From contig JACIYI010000004.1 of NCBI GenBank assembly GCA_014360005.1, positions 1 to 64,000 on the forward strand: a stretch of 64,000 nt of DNA, read 5' to 3'. The notes below the pieces were generated by a model. It was not told the origin of the DNA, ran no database searches, and was given only the letters and a program-made list of their open reading frames with translations. This DNA is from Candidatus Aminicenantota bacterium (GTDB lineage: Bacteria > Acidobacteriota > Aminicenantia > Aminicenantales > Saccharicenantaceae). The position numbers were made by a program, and so were the translations under genes. This document shows, one piece after another, positions 28,974 through 38,501 of this stretch (position 1 is the first letter of the stretch; the number at the start of each line of letters is the position of its first letter).

Positions 28974-30362
28974 ATGAGGGAATTATTTCTGGGAGAGATA
29001 GCCCGGTTGACCGGTGGCCGCCTGCTCCAGGGTCGGCCAGAGACTCTCATCCTGTCCTATGCTTTTGATTCCAGGCAGGCTGCCCCGGGTACCCTGTTTT
29101 TCGCCTTAAAGGATAAGAGGGACGGGCACGACTTCGTTCGCGATGCTTATGAAAAAGGGGCGGTGGCTGCCTGCATTTCAGAAGATATCAAAGGCCTGCC
29201 CCCGGATTTCGGCCTGCTCAAAGTCGAAGACACCCTGGCCGCCCTGCAGACCCTGGCCGCCAGACTGCTCGGCCGTCACCCGCTCCAGGTTGTAGGCATC
29301 ACCGGCAGCGTCGGGAAAACCTCTACCAAGGAATTCGCCGCCCGGCTGCTGTCGGAAAAATTCAAGGTACTTAAATCGCCGGGCAATTTTAACAACCAGA
29401 TCGGTGTTCCCTTTTCCATCCTGTCGCTCGACGGTTCCCAGGAAATCGCCGTGCTGGAAATGGGCATGAGCCGGCGGGGTGAAATCAGTAAACTGACGGC
29501 CGTAGCCCCGCCAGATGTGGCCGTGATAACGGCCATCGCTCCGGTTCATCTGGAATTTTTCCGGGACCTGGACGAGATTGCCCTGGCTAAAAGGGAAATC
29601 CTGGAAGGAGCCAGGCCGGGAGCCGTGGCCGTGCTCAACGGAGACGACCTCCGGCTGAGGAAAATGGCTTCTGACTGGCAGGGAGGCCGGGTTCTCTTCT
29701 ATGGCTTCAATCAGGACTGCCCGGTCCGGGCTGATAACCTCAGGCCCCTGGGCCTTGACGGCCTCAGCTTTGACCTGGTTATGGGAAAAGAAAAGGCCGG
29801 GGTCAGGGTGCCTTTCCTCAACCGGGCCCTGGTTTCCAACCTGCTGGCTGCCTGCGCCGTGGCCCGGTCCTTCGGACTTGAACTCGAACAGATGCTCCCG
29901 GCCATCAATGACCTGCCTCAGGTCGAACACCGGGGACAGCTCCTGAAATTGAAGGACGGAATCATAATTTACGACGATTCTTATAATTCCAATCCAGTGG
30001 CTCTCAGGCTGGTGCTCGAGAGTTTGGGCCAGGTTCCGGCCGCCAGGAAAATAGCCGTCCTGGGCGATATGCTGGAGCTGGGGCCTGAGGAGCTCGCATT
30101 TCACCGGGAAGCAGGCCAGGCCATCCCGCAATACGGCTGGGATATCATGGTGACCATCGGCCCGAGAGCCAGAGAGATGGTGACCGGAGCTCTGGAGAAA
30201 GGTTTTGAAGCCCGCTCGGCTCATGCCTTTGATCGGGCTGAAGAAGCTGCCGACTGGCTCAAGACCGCCCTGAAGCCCGGGGACCTGGTCCTGGTGAAAG
30301 GTTCCCATGCCCTGGCCCTGGATACAATCGTGGCCATTCTGAAAAAAGAGATGGAGGACTGA
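28974..30362 (+). CDS. murF: UDP-MurNAc-tripeptide:D-alanyl-D-alanine ligase MurF
   Basis: MurF adds D-Ala-D-Ala to complete the pentapeptide precursor. From the ATG at 28974, which follows the murE stop after one base, the protein has 462 residues, the normal family length; the open frame continues upstream inside murE but without need. It shows the N-terminal FDSRQAAPGTLFFAL, the P-loop GSVGKTSTKE, the NNQIGVP loop and DDSYNSNP in the C-terminal part. The MurE and MurF N-terminal domains are visibly related. The ddl gene that makes its dipeptide substrate is not in this cluster. Confidence 0.95.
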   Translation: MRELFLGEIARLTGGRLLQGRPETLILSYAFDSRQAAPGTLFFALKDKRDGHDFVRDAYEKGAVAACISEDIKGLPPDFGLLKVEDTLAALQTLAARLLGRHPLQVVGITGSVGKTSTKEFAARLLSEKFKVLKSPGNFNNQIGVPFSILSLDGSQEIAVLEMGMSRRGEISKLTAVAPPDVAVITAIAPVHLEFFRDLDEIALAKREILEGARPGAVAVLNGDDLRLRKMASDWQGGRVLFYGFNQDCPVRADNLRPLGLDGLSFDLVMGKEKAGVRVPFLNRALVSNLLAACAVARSFGLELEQMLPAINDLPQVEHRGQLLKLKDGIIIYDDSYNSNPVALRLVLESLGQVPAARKIAVLGDMLELGPEELAFHREAGQAIPQYGWDIMVTIGPRAREMVTGALEKGFEARSAHAFDRAEEAADWLKTALKPGDLVLVKGSHALALDTIVAILKKEMED

Positions 30363-30363
30363 A

Positions 30364-31452
30364 GTGCTGTACTGGCTGCTCGTTCCGCTGCGGCAGTATT
30401 ACTTTTTCTTTAACGTTTTCCGTTACATCACTGTCAGGACAGCTCTGAGTGGAATCACCGCCCTGCTGCTGATGTTTATCCTTACCCCGCTGTTCATCCG
30501 GATTCTGAAAAAACATCAGGTTGGCCAGGAAATAAGAGAAGAAGGCCCGGCCAGCCATCTGAATAAAAAAGGCACTCCTTCCATGGGCGGGCTGATGATC
30601 ATCGGGGCCACCCTGGTTTCCACCTTGCTCTGGGGCAACCTGGAAAATATCTATGTCTGGCTGGCCATGGGCGGTATGCTTTGCTTCGGAGCCATCGGCC
30701 TGGCCGATGATTTCATCAAGTACCGTTCCCGGCGCTCTCTCGGTTTGCGGCCGGGGCAGAAACTTATCCTGCAGTTTTTGGTAGCCGCCAGCCTGGCCCT
30801 GGTTTTGATGTTGATTGGACTTAAGGGGCAGTTCAGTCTTAACCTGACTTTTCCCTTCATTAAGGAATGGACACCCTACCTCGGCTGGCTCTACCTGCCG
30901 TGGATTCTGTTCATCCTGGTCGGCTCCTCCAACTCAGTCAATCTGGCCGACGGGCTGGACGGCCTGGCCATTGGCCTCACCCTGATTGCCTCTGTGGCTC
31001 TGACGGCTCTGACCTATGTGGCCGGACACGCCGTCTGGTCCCAGTACCTGAACATATTGCGGGTGCCGCTGGCCGCCGAGCTGACGGTGTTCGTAGGAGC
31101 CCTGTCCGGAGCCTGCCTGGGCTTCCTCTGGTTTAACTGTCACCCGGCTGAAATTTTCATGGGCGATGTCGGGGCCCTGTCGCTGGGCGGGACCCTGGGT
31201 CTGGTCGCCATCCTGATCAAGCAGGAATTTCTGCTGTTCACCGTGGCCGGCGTTTTCATCCTGGAAGCCCTGTCGGTCATGCTTCAGGTATCTTACTTCA
31301 AGCTCAGCGGCGGCAAGAGAATTTTCCGCATGGCTCCACTCCACCATCATTTTGAGCTTATTGGCTGGCCGGAAGAAAAAGTGGTCATTCGCTTCTGGAT
31401 AATCGGCATCATTTTTGCCCTGTTCAGCCTGACCACCCTGAAGTTGAGGTAA
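30364..31452 (+). CDS. mraY: Phospho-N-acetylmuramoyl-pentapeptide-transferase MraY
   Basis: MraY transfers phospho-MurNAc-pentapeptide to undecaprenyl phosphate, making lipid I. The 362-residue membrane protein has about ten helices and the signature sites: GTPSMGGL, the Asp pair in GLADDFIKY, the NLADGLDGLA motif, and the APLHHHFEL histidine motif near the C-terminus. The start is a GTG one base after the murF stop. Confidence 0.96.
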   Translation: MLYWLLVPLRQYYFFFNVFRYITVRTALSGITALLLMFILTPLFIRILKKHQVGQEIREEGPASHLNKKGTPSMGGLMIIGATLVSTLLWGNLENIYVWLAMGGMLCFGAIGLADDFIKYRSRRSLGLRPGQKLILQFLVAASLALVLMLIGLKGQFSLNLTFPFIKEWTPYLGWLYLPWILFILVGSSNSVNLADGLDGLAIGLTLIASVALTALTYVAGHAVWSQYLNILRVPLAAELTVFVGALSGACLGFLWFNCHPAEIFMGDVGALSLGGTLGLVAILIKQEFLLFTVAGVFILEALSVMLQVSYFKLSGGKRIFRMAPLHHHFELIGWPEEKVVIRFWIIGIIFALFSLTTLKLR

Positions 31453-31454
31453 AG

Positions 31455-32825
31455 ATGGAACTGAAGAATAAGAAAGTCGTAGTCGTGGGCTTCGCCCGAA
31501 CGGGACAGGCCGTCTGCGATTTTCTGCTGGAAAAAGGAGTGGCCCGGCTGACGGTCAGCGACAAGAAACCAGAAAAGCAGTTAGAAAAGGTCGAGGACTA
31601 CCGGAAAAAAGGAGTGGAGTTTGACCTCGGTCAGCACCGGCCAGAGCTTTTCCTGGCGGCCGACCTGATCGTGGTCAGCCCGGGCGTGCCACCCCTGCCG
31701 GAAATACTGGAAGCCCGGAACAGGGGCGTTAAGGTAATTTCAGAAATAGAGCTGGCCTATGACTTCCTGAATTGTCGGCTGGTCGGCATCACCGGCTCCA
31801 ACGGCAAATCCACCACCACCACTCTTATCTACCGCATCCTCAAAAACAGCGGTCTCAAGGTCCACCTGACTGGAAATATCGGCCCTCCCCTCATTTCCTT
31901 TGTTCACAAGAGCCGGCCTGACCACATTATCGTCACCGAAATCTCCAGCTTTCAGCTGGAATTTACTGAAAAATTCCGGACAGACCTGGCAGTTTTCCTG
32001 AACATCTCGCCCAACCACCTGGACTGGCATAAGACCATGGAAAATTACATCGGGGCCAAAAAGAAGCTGTTTGACCAGCAACAACCCGGCGATGCTGCCG
32101 TCCTCAACCGCGACGACCCGGTTCTCTGGAGCTGGGCTCGCCAGAAAAAATCCGAACTCTATGCTTTCAGCCGAAAGCATACAGTACCCCGGGGTTGCTA
32201 CCTCAAGGACTCAACGCTCTGGTTGAAGCTTGAGGCAGAACTTCCGGTTATAAAAACTAAGGACATCAAGCTGAGAGGGGTGCACAACCTGGAAAATGTC
32301 ATGGCTGCTATTGTTGCCACCCGCCTGGCCGGGGCCGGTCTGCCGGCCATCCGGCAGACCATCAGAGACTTCAGGGGGTTAGAACATCGACTGGAAGAAG
32401 TGCGAACCATAAACCGGGTCCTGTTCGTGAACGACTCCAAAGCTACTACTGTTGCTGCTACCGTAAAAGCTGTTCAGTCCTACTCACGCCCAATCGTCCT
32501 AATCCTCGGGGGGCGCGACAAGGGGGGAGATTTCTCCCCCCTGCGTCGCGCGTTAAAAAACAGGGTCAGGAAAATTCTGTTGATAGGAGAAGCCCGGGAA
32601 AAAATTAAAAAGGCCCTGGGCGGAGCTTTTCCCCTGGAGGAAGCGGCCAGCTTCCGGGAGCTGGTGGAAAAGGCTTACCTGGCCGCCCGGCCGGGAGACG
32701 TGGTGCTGCTGGCCCCGGCCTGCACCTCCTGGGACATGTTCAGGAATTTTGAGGAACGGGGCCGGCTGTTCAAAAAAGAAGTTAATTACCTGGCCAGGAA
32801 ACTGGCAGCGAGGAAGAAGGGCTGA
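31455..32825 (+). CDS. murD: UDP-MurNAc-L-alanine:D-glutamate ligase MurD
   Basis: MurD adds D-glutamate to UDP-MurNAc-L-Ala. The 456-residue protein has a Rossmann-like N-terminal domain (VVVGFARTGQA), the P-loop GITGSNGKSTTT near residue 113, NHLDWH, the NDSKATT motif and the conserved LLAPACTSWDMF end. The domain order and length are normal. It starts two bases after mraY and its stop overlaps ftsW by one base. Confidence 0.96.
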   Translation: MELKNKKVVVVGFARTGQAVCDFLLEKGVARLTVSDKKPEKQLEKVEDYRKKGVEFDLGQHRPELFLAADLIVVSPGVPPLPEILEARNRGVKVISEIELAYDFLNCRLVGITGSNGKSTTTTLIYRILKNSGLKVHLTGNIGPPLISFVHKSRPDHIIVTEISSFQLEFTEKFRTDLAVFLNISPNHLDWHKTMENYIGAKKKLFDQQQPGDAAVLNRDDPVLWSWARQKKSELYAFSRKHTVPRGCYLKDSTLWLKLEAELPVIKTKDIKLRGVHNLENVMAAIVATRLAGAGLPAIRQTIRDFRGLEHRLEEVRTINRVLFVNDSKATTVAATVKAVQSYSRPIVLILGGRDKGGDFSPLRRALKNRVRKILLIGEAREKIKKALGGAFPLEEAASFRELVEKAYLAARPGDVVLLAPACTSWDMFRNFEERGRLFKKEVNYLARKLAARKKG

Positions 32826-33937
32826 TGGAAGTTTTCAAGAGATTTGCCTTTGACAAGGTGTTGCTGTTGAACACTCTGCTGTTGCTCATCCTGGGCATCA
32901 TTATGGTCTTCAGCTCTTCGGCCATTCTGGCCGGCGAAAAGTACAGGCAGAGTTTTTACTTCCTGACCAATCAGATCCTGGCAGCTGTCTTCGGCCTGGT
33001 GCTGCTGGTAATCGTGGCCTCCATCAGGACTCCCTTCTTTACCATGACCAGGTTGATTTACCTGGCCACGGCCCTGACCTTCGCCCTGCTGGTGCTGTGT
33101 CTGGTTATGCCGCCGGTGGCTAATGCCCACCGCTGGGTCCAGTTTTTTGGAGTTCGTTTCCAGCCCTCGGAGCTGGCCAAGGTGGTCCTGGTCCTGTTCC
33201 TGGCCAACTACTGTTACCGCAAAGCCGAAACCATCAACCACTGGAAAACCCTCATGGTTCCGGTCGCAGTGGTGGTTATGTTTATCCTGGTCATCCTGCT
33301 GGAGCCCGACTACAGTACCGGTGTCTTCATTTTCATCATCTCCTCGCTGGTTCTTTACCTGGGCGGGGTCAAGCTGAAATATTTTGCCGTCCCCGGACTG
33401 GCCCTGCTTCTGCTTTTTATAATCTTCCTGTTCTCGGCCGATTATCGCCTGAACCGCATCCAGGGTTTCCTGTCGCCCGGGGAGGACCCGCTGGGCAAGG
33501 CCTTTCAGGTGCGGCAATCAAAGCTGGCAGTGGGCGCCGGTGGACTGCTCGGAGTCAGCCTCGGGGCTTCCACCCAGAAACTCTACTTCCTGCCCTGCGC
33601 CCACACCGATTTCATCTTCGCCATCATCGGCGAGGAAATCGGCCTGCTGGGTACCATGAGCACGGTGGGCCTGTTTCTGCTGTTCCTGTTCCGGGGCTTG
33701 AAAATTGCCGGACGGACGGCCAACGCCAATTACCGGCTGGTCGTCTACGGCCTGACCATAAGCATCGTCATTCAGGCCCTGTTGAATATCAGTGTCGTCC
33801 TGGGCCTGGGGCCGGTCACTGGCATCCCCCTGCCTTTTATTTCCTTTGGCCGTTCGGCCCTGGTCTGCAACCTGCTGGCCGTGGGCTTAATCCTGAATAT
33901 TTCTCAGAGAAAGCTGGAGGTTGTCCCGTCCCCATGA
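32825..33937 (+). CDS. ftsW: Lipid II glycosyltransferase FtsW (SEDS family)
   Basis: FtsW polymerises septal glycan strands in partnership with FtsI. The 370-residue protein has ten predicted membrane helices and SEDS features: FFGVRFQPSELAK, the EPDYSTGVF segment, the large periplasmic loop with GAGGLLGVSLGASTQK and PCAHTDFIFAIIGEEIGLLG, and GIPLPFISFGRSALVCNL near the end. Placement between murD and murG identifies FtsW rather than RodA. Confidence 0.95.
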   Translation: MEVFKRFAFDKVLLLNTLLLLILGIIMVFSSSAILAGEKYRQSFYFLTNQILAAVFGLVLLVIVASIRTPFFTMTRLIYLATALTFALLVLCLVMPPVANAHRWVQFFGVRFQPSELAKVVLVLFLANYCYRKAETINHWKTLMVPVAVVVMFILVILLEPDYSTGVFIFIISSLVLYLGGVKLKYFAVPGLALLLLFIIFLFSADYRLNRIQGFLSPGEDPLGKAFQVRQSKLAVGAGGLLGVSLGASTQKLYFLPCAHTDFIFAIIGEEIGLLGTMSTVGLFLLFLFRGLKIAGRTANANYRLVVYGLTISIVIQALLNISVVLGLGPVTGIPLPFISFGRSALVCNLLAVGLILNISQRKLEVVPSP

Positions 33938-35034
33938 AACCAAAAACGGTCATCATCAGCGGCGGCGGCACCGGAGGCCACCTGTATCCAGCTCTGGTTC
34001 TGGGCCGTACCCTGCTGAATTTTGAACCGGGCCTCCGGCTGGTTTACGTGGGCAGCTCCAGGGCGGTGGAAAAGAAAATTATGTCGGCTGAGGTCAGCCA
34101 TTTCCTGACTCTGCCGGTTGAAGGACTCAAAGGACGGGGCTGGAAAAAAGTCCGGGGCCTGCTGCTTCTGCCGCTGGCCTTTTTGAAATCATTTTACATT
34201 TTACTCAAATTCCGGCCGGCTCTGGTGGTCGGGGTGGGAGGCTTTAGCTCCGGCCCCATCGTGCTGCTGGCAGCCTTGATGAAAAAGCCGACGGTTATCA
34301 TGGAACAGAACGCCCTGCCGGGTTTTACCAACCGTCAGCTCGGCCGTTTTGTTGACCTGGTAATAGTCTCTTTCGCCAGCTCGCTGCCCTATTTCAAACA
34401 TAAAGCGGTTCTGGCCGGGAATCCCGTCCGGCCCGAATTCTACGCCCTTCCCCGAAAGCAGAGAGAGACCAGGCTGACCCTGCTGGTTTTCGGCGGCAGC
34501 CAGGGCTCAAAATTTCTCAACGACCGGCTGCTGGAAAGTCTCAAGGAGCTTCAGGAACTGCGTGACTCTCTGGTGATTTACCACCAGACAGGCGAACGAG
34601 ACCTGGAGAGAGTCAGCCAGGCTTACCGCCAGCACGGATTTTCGCAGGCCGCGGTTAGCGCTTATTTTTCGCCTATGGCTGATTATTTTGCCCGGGCCGA
34701 CCTGATCATCTGCCGGGCCGGAGCCACCACCTGTGCCGAATTGATCGCCGGGCGCAAGCCAGCCCTGCTGGTGCCCTTTGCCCAGGCAGCCGATAACCAC
34801 CAGGAATACAATGCCCGGGAGCTGGAGAAAGCCGGCGGGGCCGAGGTCATCCTGGAAAAAGATTTCCGGCCGGGGCTGCTGGTAGAAAGGATCAAGTATT
34901 ATCTCGAACATAAAGAAGCCCTGGACCGGATGGAAGAAAATCTGGAAAAACTTCAACTGAAGAACGTGGCCGAAAGGATAGCCGGGCTCTGCCTGGAAAA
35001 AATGAACAGGGCCGCAGGAGGTCAGCGTGGTTAA
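33934..35034 (+). CDS. murG: UDP-GlcNAc:lipid I N-acetylglucosaminyltransferase MurG
   Basis: MurG adds GlcNAc to lipid I on the inner face of the membrane, producing lipid II. The 366-residue GT-B protein has the N-terminal glycine-rich ISGGGTGGHLYPAL, GVGGFSSGP, and the C-terminal donor-binding region CRAGATTCAELIAGRKPALLVPF (shown in part) with DNHQEYNA. It overlaps ftsW by 4 bp and murC by 8 bp. Confidence 0.95.
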   Translation: MKPKTVIISGGGTGGHLYPALVLGRTLLNFEPGLRLVYVGSSRAVEKKIMSAEVSHFLTLPVEGLKGRGWKKVRGLLLLPLAFLKSFYILLKFRPALVVGVGGFSSGPIVLLAALMKKPTVIMEQNALPGFTNRQLGRFVDLVIVSFASSLPYFKHKAVLAGNPVRPEFYALPRKQRETRLTLLVFGGSQGSKFLNDRLLESLKELQELRDSLVIYHQTGERDLERVSQAYRQHGFSQAAVSAYFSPMADYFARADLIICRAGATTCAELIAGRKPALLVPFAQAADNHQEYNARELEKAGGAEVILEKDFRPGLLVERIKYYLEHKEALDRMEENLEKLQLKNVAERIAGLCLEKMNRAAGGQRG

Positions 35035-36427
35035 GAGAACCTACCGCAAACTGAACCGCATCCACATGGTGGGCATAGGCGGCACCGGGATGTGCGGCAT
35101 CGCCGAAGTTCTGCTGAACCTCGGCTACCAGGTTTCCGGCTCCGACCTGCAGGAAAACGAAGCCACCCAGAGGCTGGCCCGGCTGGGGGTCAGGATTTTC
35201 CACGGCCACGCCGCTGAAAACGTGGGCCAGGCCGACGTGGTGGTCATTTCCTCAGCCGTGCGGGAGGACAACGTGGAAGTGGTGCAGGCTAAGGCCCGTA
35301 AGATCCCGGTCATCCCCCGGGCCGAAATGCTGGCCGAGCTGATGAGGATGAAATACGGCATCGCCGTGGCCGGAGCTCACGGCAAGACAACTACCACCTC
35401 CATGACGGCCATGGTGCTGGAGCTGGCCGGCCTGGACCCAACGGTCATCGTCGGCGGCCGCCTCAACACCCTCGGGGCCAATGCCCGCCTGGGCGAGGGA
35501 GATTTTATCGTGGCCGAGGCCGATGAAAGCGACCGCTCCTTCCTATACCTATCGCCCTTCATCGCCGTCCTGACCAACATTGACGAGGAACACCTCGACC
35601 ACTACGGCAGTCTGGAAGAAATCAAAAGGACTTTTGTCAACTTCGCCAACAAAGTCCCGTTTTACTGCCCGGTCATTCTGTGCCTGGACGACCCCAACCT
35701 GCAGTCGATTATCCCGGCCATTGAGCGGAAAATCATCACCTACGGTTTCAGCTCACAGGCTGACATCCAGGCCCGGGATTTTTCTTTTTCCGAATTTTCC
35801 AGCCAGTCGACCCTCTATGCCTCCGGCCGTAAGCTGGGCCGGCTGAAGCTGAACGTTCCTGGCAAGCACAACATTCTGAACGCTATGGCCGCCACTGCCG
35901 TCGGCCTGGACCTGGACCTCCCGGCCCGAACCATTCTCCGGGCCCTGGAAGAATACTCCGGCACCGGTCGCCGCTTCGAACTCAAGGCTACAGTCAGTGA
36001 CATAATGATAATAGAAGATTACGCCCACCATCCCACCGAAATCAAAACCACCCTGGAAGCAGCCCGGACCGGCTGGGACCGAAGGCTGGTCGTGGTTTTT
36101 CAACCGCATCGTTACACCAGGCTGGCCCGGCTGCTGTCTGAATTTGCCACTTCCTTTAACCAGGCCGATGTCCTGCTGGTCACCGAAATCTATGCCGCCG
36201 GAGAAGACCCGATGGAAGGAGTCTGCGGCCGGGCCCTGTTCGAGGCCATCCAGCAGTTTGGCCATAAAAACGTATTGTTCGAGCCGGTCCTGAACAGAAT
36301 CCCCGAAAGGCTGGCCGAGCTCCTGGCTCCAAACGACATGCTCCTGGTGCTTGGAGCCGGCAATATCAGCCGGATTATTCCGGAAACCATCAAGCTGTTA
36401 CAGGGAGAGAAGAACCATGGCCGTTGA
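35027..36427 (+). CDS. murC: UDP-N-acetylmuramate:L-alanine ligase MurC
   Basis: MurC starts the peptide stem by adding L-alanine to UDP-MurNAc. The 466-residue protein has HMVGIGGTGMCGIAE, the P-loop AGAHGKTTTTS near residue 115, the EADESDRS motif, NIDEEHLDHYG, and the EDYAHHPTEI signature. The start is a GTG behind AGGAGG, inside the end of murG. murB, which supplies its substrate, is missing from the cluster. Confidence 0.96.
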   Translation: MVKRTYRKLNRIHMVGIGGTGMCGIAEVLLNLGYQVSGSDLQENEATQRLARLGVRIFHGHAAENVGQADVVVISSAVREDNVEVVQAKARKIPVIPRAEMLAELMRMKYGIAVAGAHGKTTTTSMTAMVLELAGLDPTVIVGGRLNTLGANARLGEGDFIVAEADESDRSFLYLSPFIAVLTNIDEEHLDHYGSLEEIKRTFVNFANKVPFYCPVILCLDDPNLQSIIPAIERKIITYGFSSQADIQARDFSFSEFSSQSTLYASGRKLGRLKLNVPGKHNILNAMAATAVGLDLDLPARTILRALEEYSGTGRRFELKATVSDIMIIEDYAHHPTEIKTTLEAARTGWDRRLVVVFQPHRYTRLARLLSEFATSFNQADVLLVTEIYAAGEDPMEGVCGRALFEAIQQFGHKNVLFEPVLNRIPERLAELLAPNDMLLVLGAGNISRIIPETIKLLQGEKNHGR

Positions 36428-37271
36428 AAACAGGTACCAACTTAACCCGGCAGTCGAGGCTGTCATTTTCCAGCGCTCGGCCCGCCCGGCGAGGCTAAAA
36501 GGGAAAAGCGGGAAAAAGTCGCTGCGCTGGCCGCACCTGCTGGCTATCTTCATCAGCCTGGTTCTCTTTTTCCTGGGTGCGGCTCAGGTTTATTATTATG
36601 TTATTACCTGTGAGGAGCTGAGAATCAAGCGAGTGGAAGTCACCTCACCCAGCCCCGAACTCCAACAGCGGGTGGAAACTTTTCTGCTGAGCCGCAACCT
36701 GGGCAACATCCTGATCTGCAACCTGGACTACCTCAGACTTAATCTCACTGCCCTGCCCGGGGTCAAGGAAGCCCGGCTGGAAAAAGTCCTGCCTTCGACC
36801 CTCAGGGTGGAAGTTTTTCCCCGGACCCCGCGGATTTATGTCCGGCGCGGACTCTATTTCCTGGTGGATGAAGAAGGAAAGGTTCTGAGCCAGGCAGCCG
36901 CGGTTGAAGAAGGTTCGTTCCCGGTGCTGGAAGATGAAGACTATTTCAACCACTCCTACCAGGAAAAAGTCAGGCTGACCTGCCAGGCCCTGTCCGGGGT
37001 TGAGCCCGGGGTACAGTCACTCATTCGTCGGCTAGTCTTTAAAAAAGATCTGCGGCTGGAAGTGGAACTGTCCGGAGACCCGGTCCGGCTTATCCTCAGC
37101 CTGGAGAATTTTTCCGAAAAATTGAACTATTACCTGGCCAACAGGGAAACCTGGGCCCAACTGTTTGGCCCGCTGGAATATGTCGACCTCAGAATTGAAG
37201 GTCGGGCTTATGTCAAACCTCTGGAACTGGCCGCCGGCAACTCCAGGGGAGCCAAAAAGGAGGTAAGTTAA
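36417..37271 (+). CDS. ftsQ: Cell division protein FtsQ/DivIB
   Basis: FtsQ is a bitopic membrane protein that links early and late division proteins through FtsB and FtsL. The ATG at 36417 (11 bp inside murC) gives a 284-residue protein; an upstream in-frame start at 36351 would add 22 residues read from murC and is less likely. It has a basic cytoplasmic segment, one membrane helix (about 41-63), the POTRA domain (ELRIKRVEVTSPSPELQQRVE region) and the beta domain (VEVFPRTPRIYVRRGLYFLV split around the conserved P-R). The stop overlaps ftsA by one base. Confidence 0.9.
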   Translation: MAVENRYQLNPAVEAVIFQRSARPARLKGKSGKKSLRWPHLLAIFISLVLFFLGAAQVYYYVITCEELRIKRVEVTSPSPELQQRVETFLLSRNLGNILICNLDYLRLNLTALPGVKEARLEKVLPSTLRVEVFPRTPRIYVRRGLYFLVDEEGKVLSQAAAVEEGSFPVLEDEDYFNHSYQEKVRLTCQALSGVEPGVQSLIRRLVFKKDLRLEVELSGDPVRLILSLENFSEKLNYYLANRETWAQLFGPLEYVDLRIEGRAYVKPLELAAGNSRGAKKEVS

Positions 37272-38491
37272 TGGCCAGAAACAACTATCTGGTTGGTCTC
37301 GATATCGGCACTAAGAAAACTGTGGCCATCATCGGCGAGATCACCGAAGAACAGAAAGTGGAGATCATCGGCATCGGCGTGGCTGAATCCAAGGGCATCC
37401 GGAAGGGCGTGGTGGTCAACCTGGACCTGACCATTGCCGCCATCAAAAGGGCCCAGGAAGAAGCCGAGCTGATGGCCGGGGTGGAAATAGAATCGGCCTA
37501 CGTCGGCATCTCCGGCTCGCATATCAAGAGCTTCAACAGTCGGGGCGTGGTGGCCGTGTCCGGCAAGAACCGGGAAATCTCCCGGGAAGACATCCGTCGG
37601 GTGATTGACCAGGCCCGGGCTCTGTCCATCCCGCCCGACCGGGAAATCATCCACATCATCCCCCAGGAATTCATCGTGGACGAGCAGGACGGAATCAAGG
37701 ACCCGCTGGGCATGAGCGGTATCAAGCTTGAGGTCAATGTCCACATCGTGACTTCGGCTATCACTTCTATCCAGAACCTGAAGAATTGCCTGGACAGAAC
37801 TGGCATCGGCATCCAGGAAATCATCCTTAACCAGATTGCCACCAGTCATTCGGTCCTGACCCATGATGAAAGAGAACTGGGGGTGGGCCTGATCGACATC
37901 GGCGCTGGGACAACCGAGGTGGCAATTTTCGAGCGCGGTGCTCTCTGGTACACTTCAACCATTCCTCTGGGCGGAGACAACTTCACCAACGACATCGCCG
38001 TCGGGCTGAGAACGCCAATTCCCGAAGCCGAGAAGATTAAGAAAAAATACGGCTGCGTGGCCCTGCCGGTCACCGAGGAACAGGATACCATTGAAGTCCC
38101 GACCGTGGGCAAGGGTCGCAAATCGCGGGTCATGTCGCGCCAGATTCTGGCCGATATCATCCAGCCCCGGGCCGAAGAAATTTTCCGGCTGGTCGATTCC
38201 GACATCAAGAGAATGGGTTACGAGAAATCGCTTAACTCCGGGCTGGTCCTGACCGGCGGCACCGCCCTGCTCGACGGCCTGGAAGAAGTGGCCGAAGAAA
38301 TCTTTGACCTGCCGGTCAGGCGGGGTGACCCGAATTATGTCGGCGGGCTGATAGACCGCGTCAGCACGCCCGATTACGCCACAGCCGTCGGGCTCATTCT
38401 CCACGGCTATAACCAGATTCTGGAACGCGGTTTCGCCAAGGATAAAAAGAAAGGTTTCTGGACCAGGATTAAAGACTGGTTCAACGAATAA
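37271..38491 (+). CDS. ftsA: Cell division protein FtsA
   Basis: FtsA is the actin-like anchor that tethers FtsZ to the membrane. The 406-residue protein has the ATP-binding motifs [24 protein letters not shown] and [11 protein letters not shown], the 1C subdomain inserted near residue 85, and a C-terminal amphipathic helix ([14 protein letters not shown]) that matches the membrane-targeting sequence. It starts one base inside ftsQ and lies 10 bp before ftsZ. Confidence 0.96.
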   Translation: MARNNYLVGLDIGTKKTVAIIGEITEEQKVEIIGIGVAESKGIRKGVVVNLDLTIAAIKRAQEEAELMAGVEIESAYVGISGSHIKSFNSRGVVAVSGKNREISREDIRRVIDQARALSIPPDREIIHIIPQEFIVDEQDGIKDPLGMSGIKLEVNVHIVTSAITSIQNLKNCLDRTGIGIQEIILNQIATSHSVLTHDERELGVGLIDIGAGTTEVAIFERGALWYTSTIPLGGDNFTNDIAVGLRTPIPEAEKIKKKYGCVALPVTEEQDTIEVPTVGKGRKSRVMSRQILADIIQPRAEEIFRLVDSDIKRMGYEKSLNSGLVLTGGTALLDGLEEVAEEIFDLPVRRGDPNYVGGLIDRVSTPDYATAVGLILHGYNQILERGFAKDKKKGFWTRIKDWFNE

Positions 38492-38501
38492 GGAGGTAAA
38501 A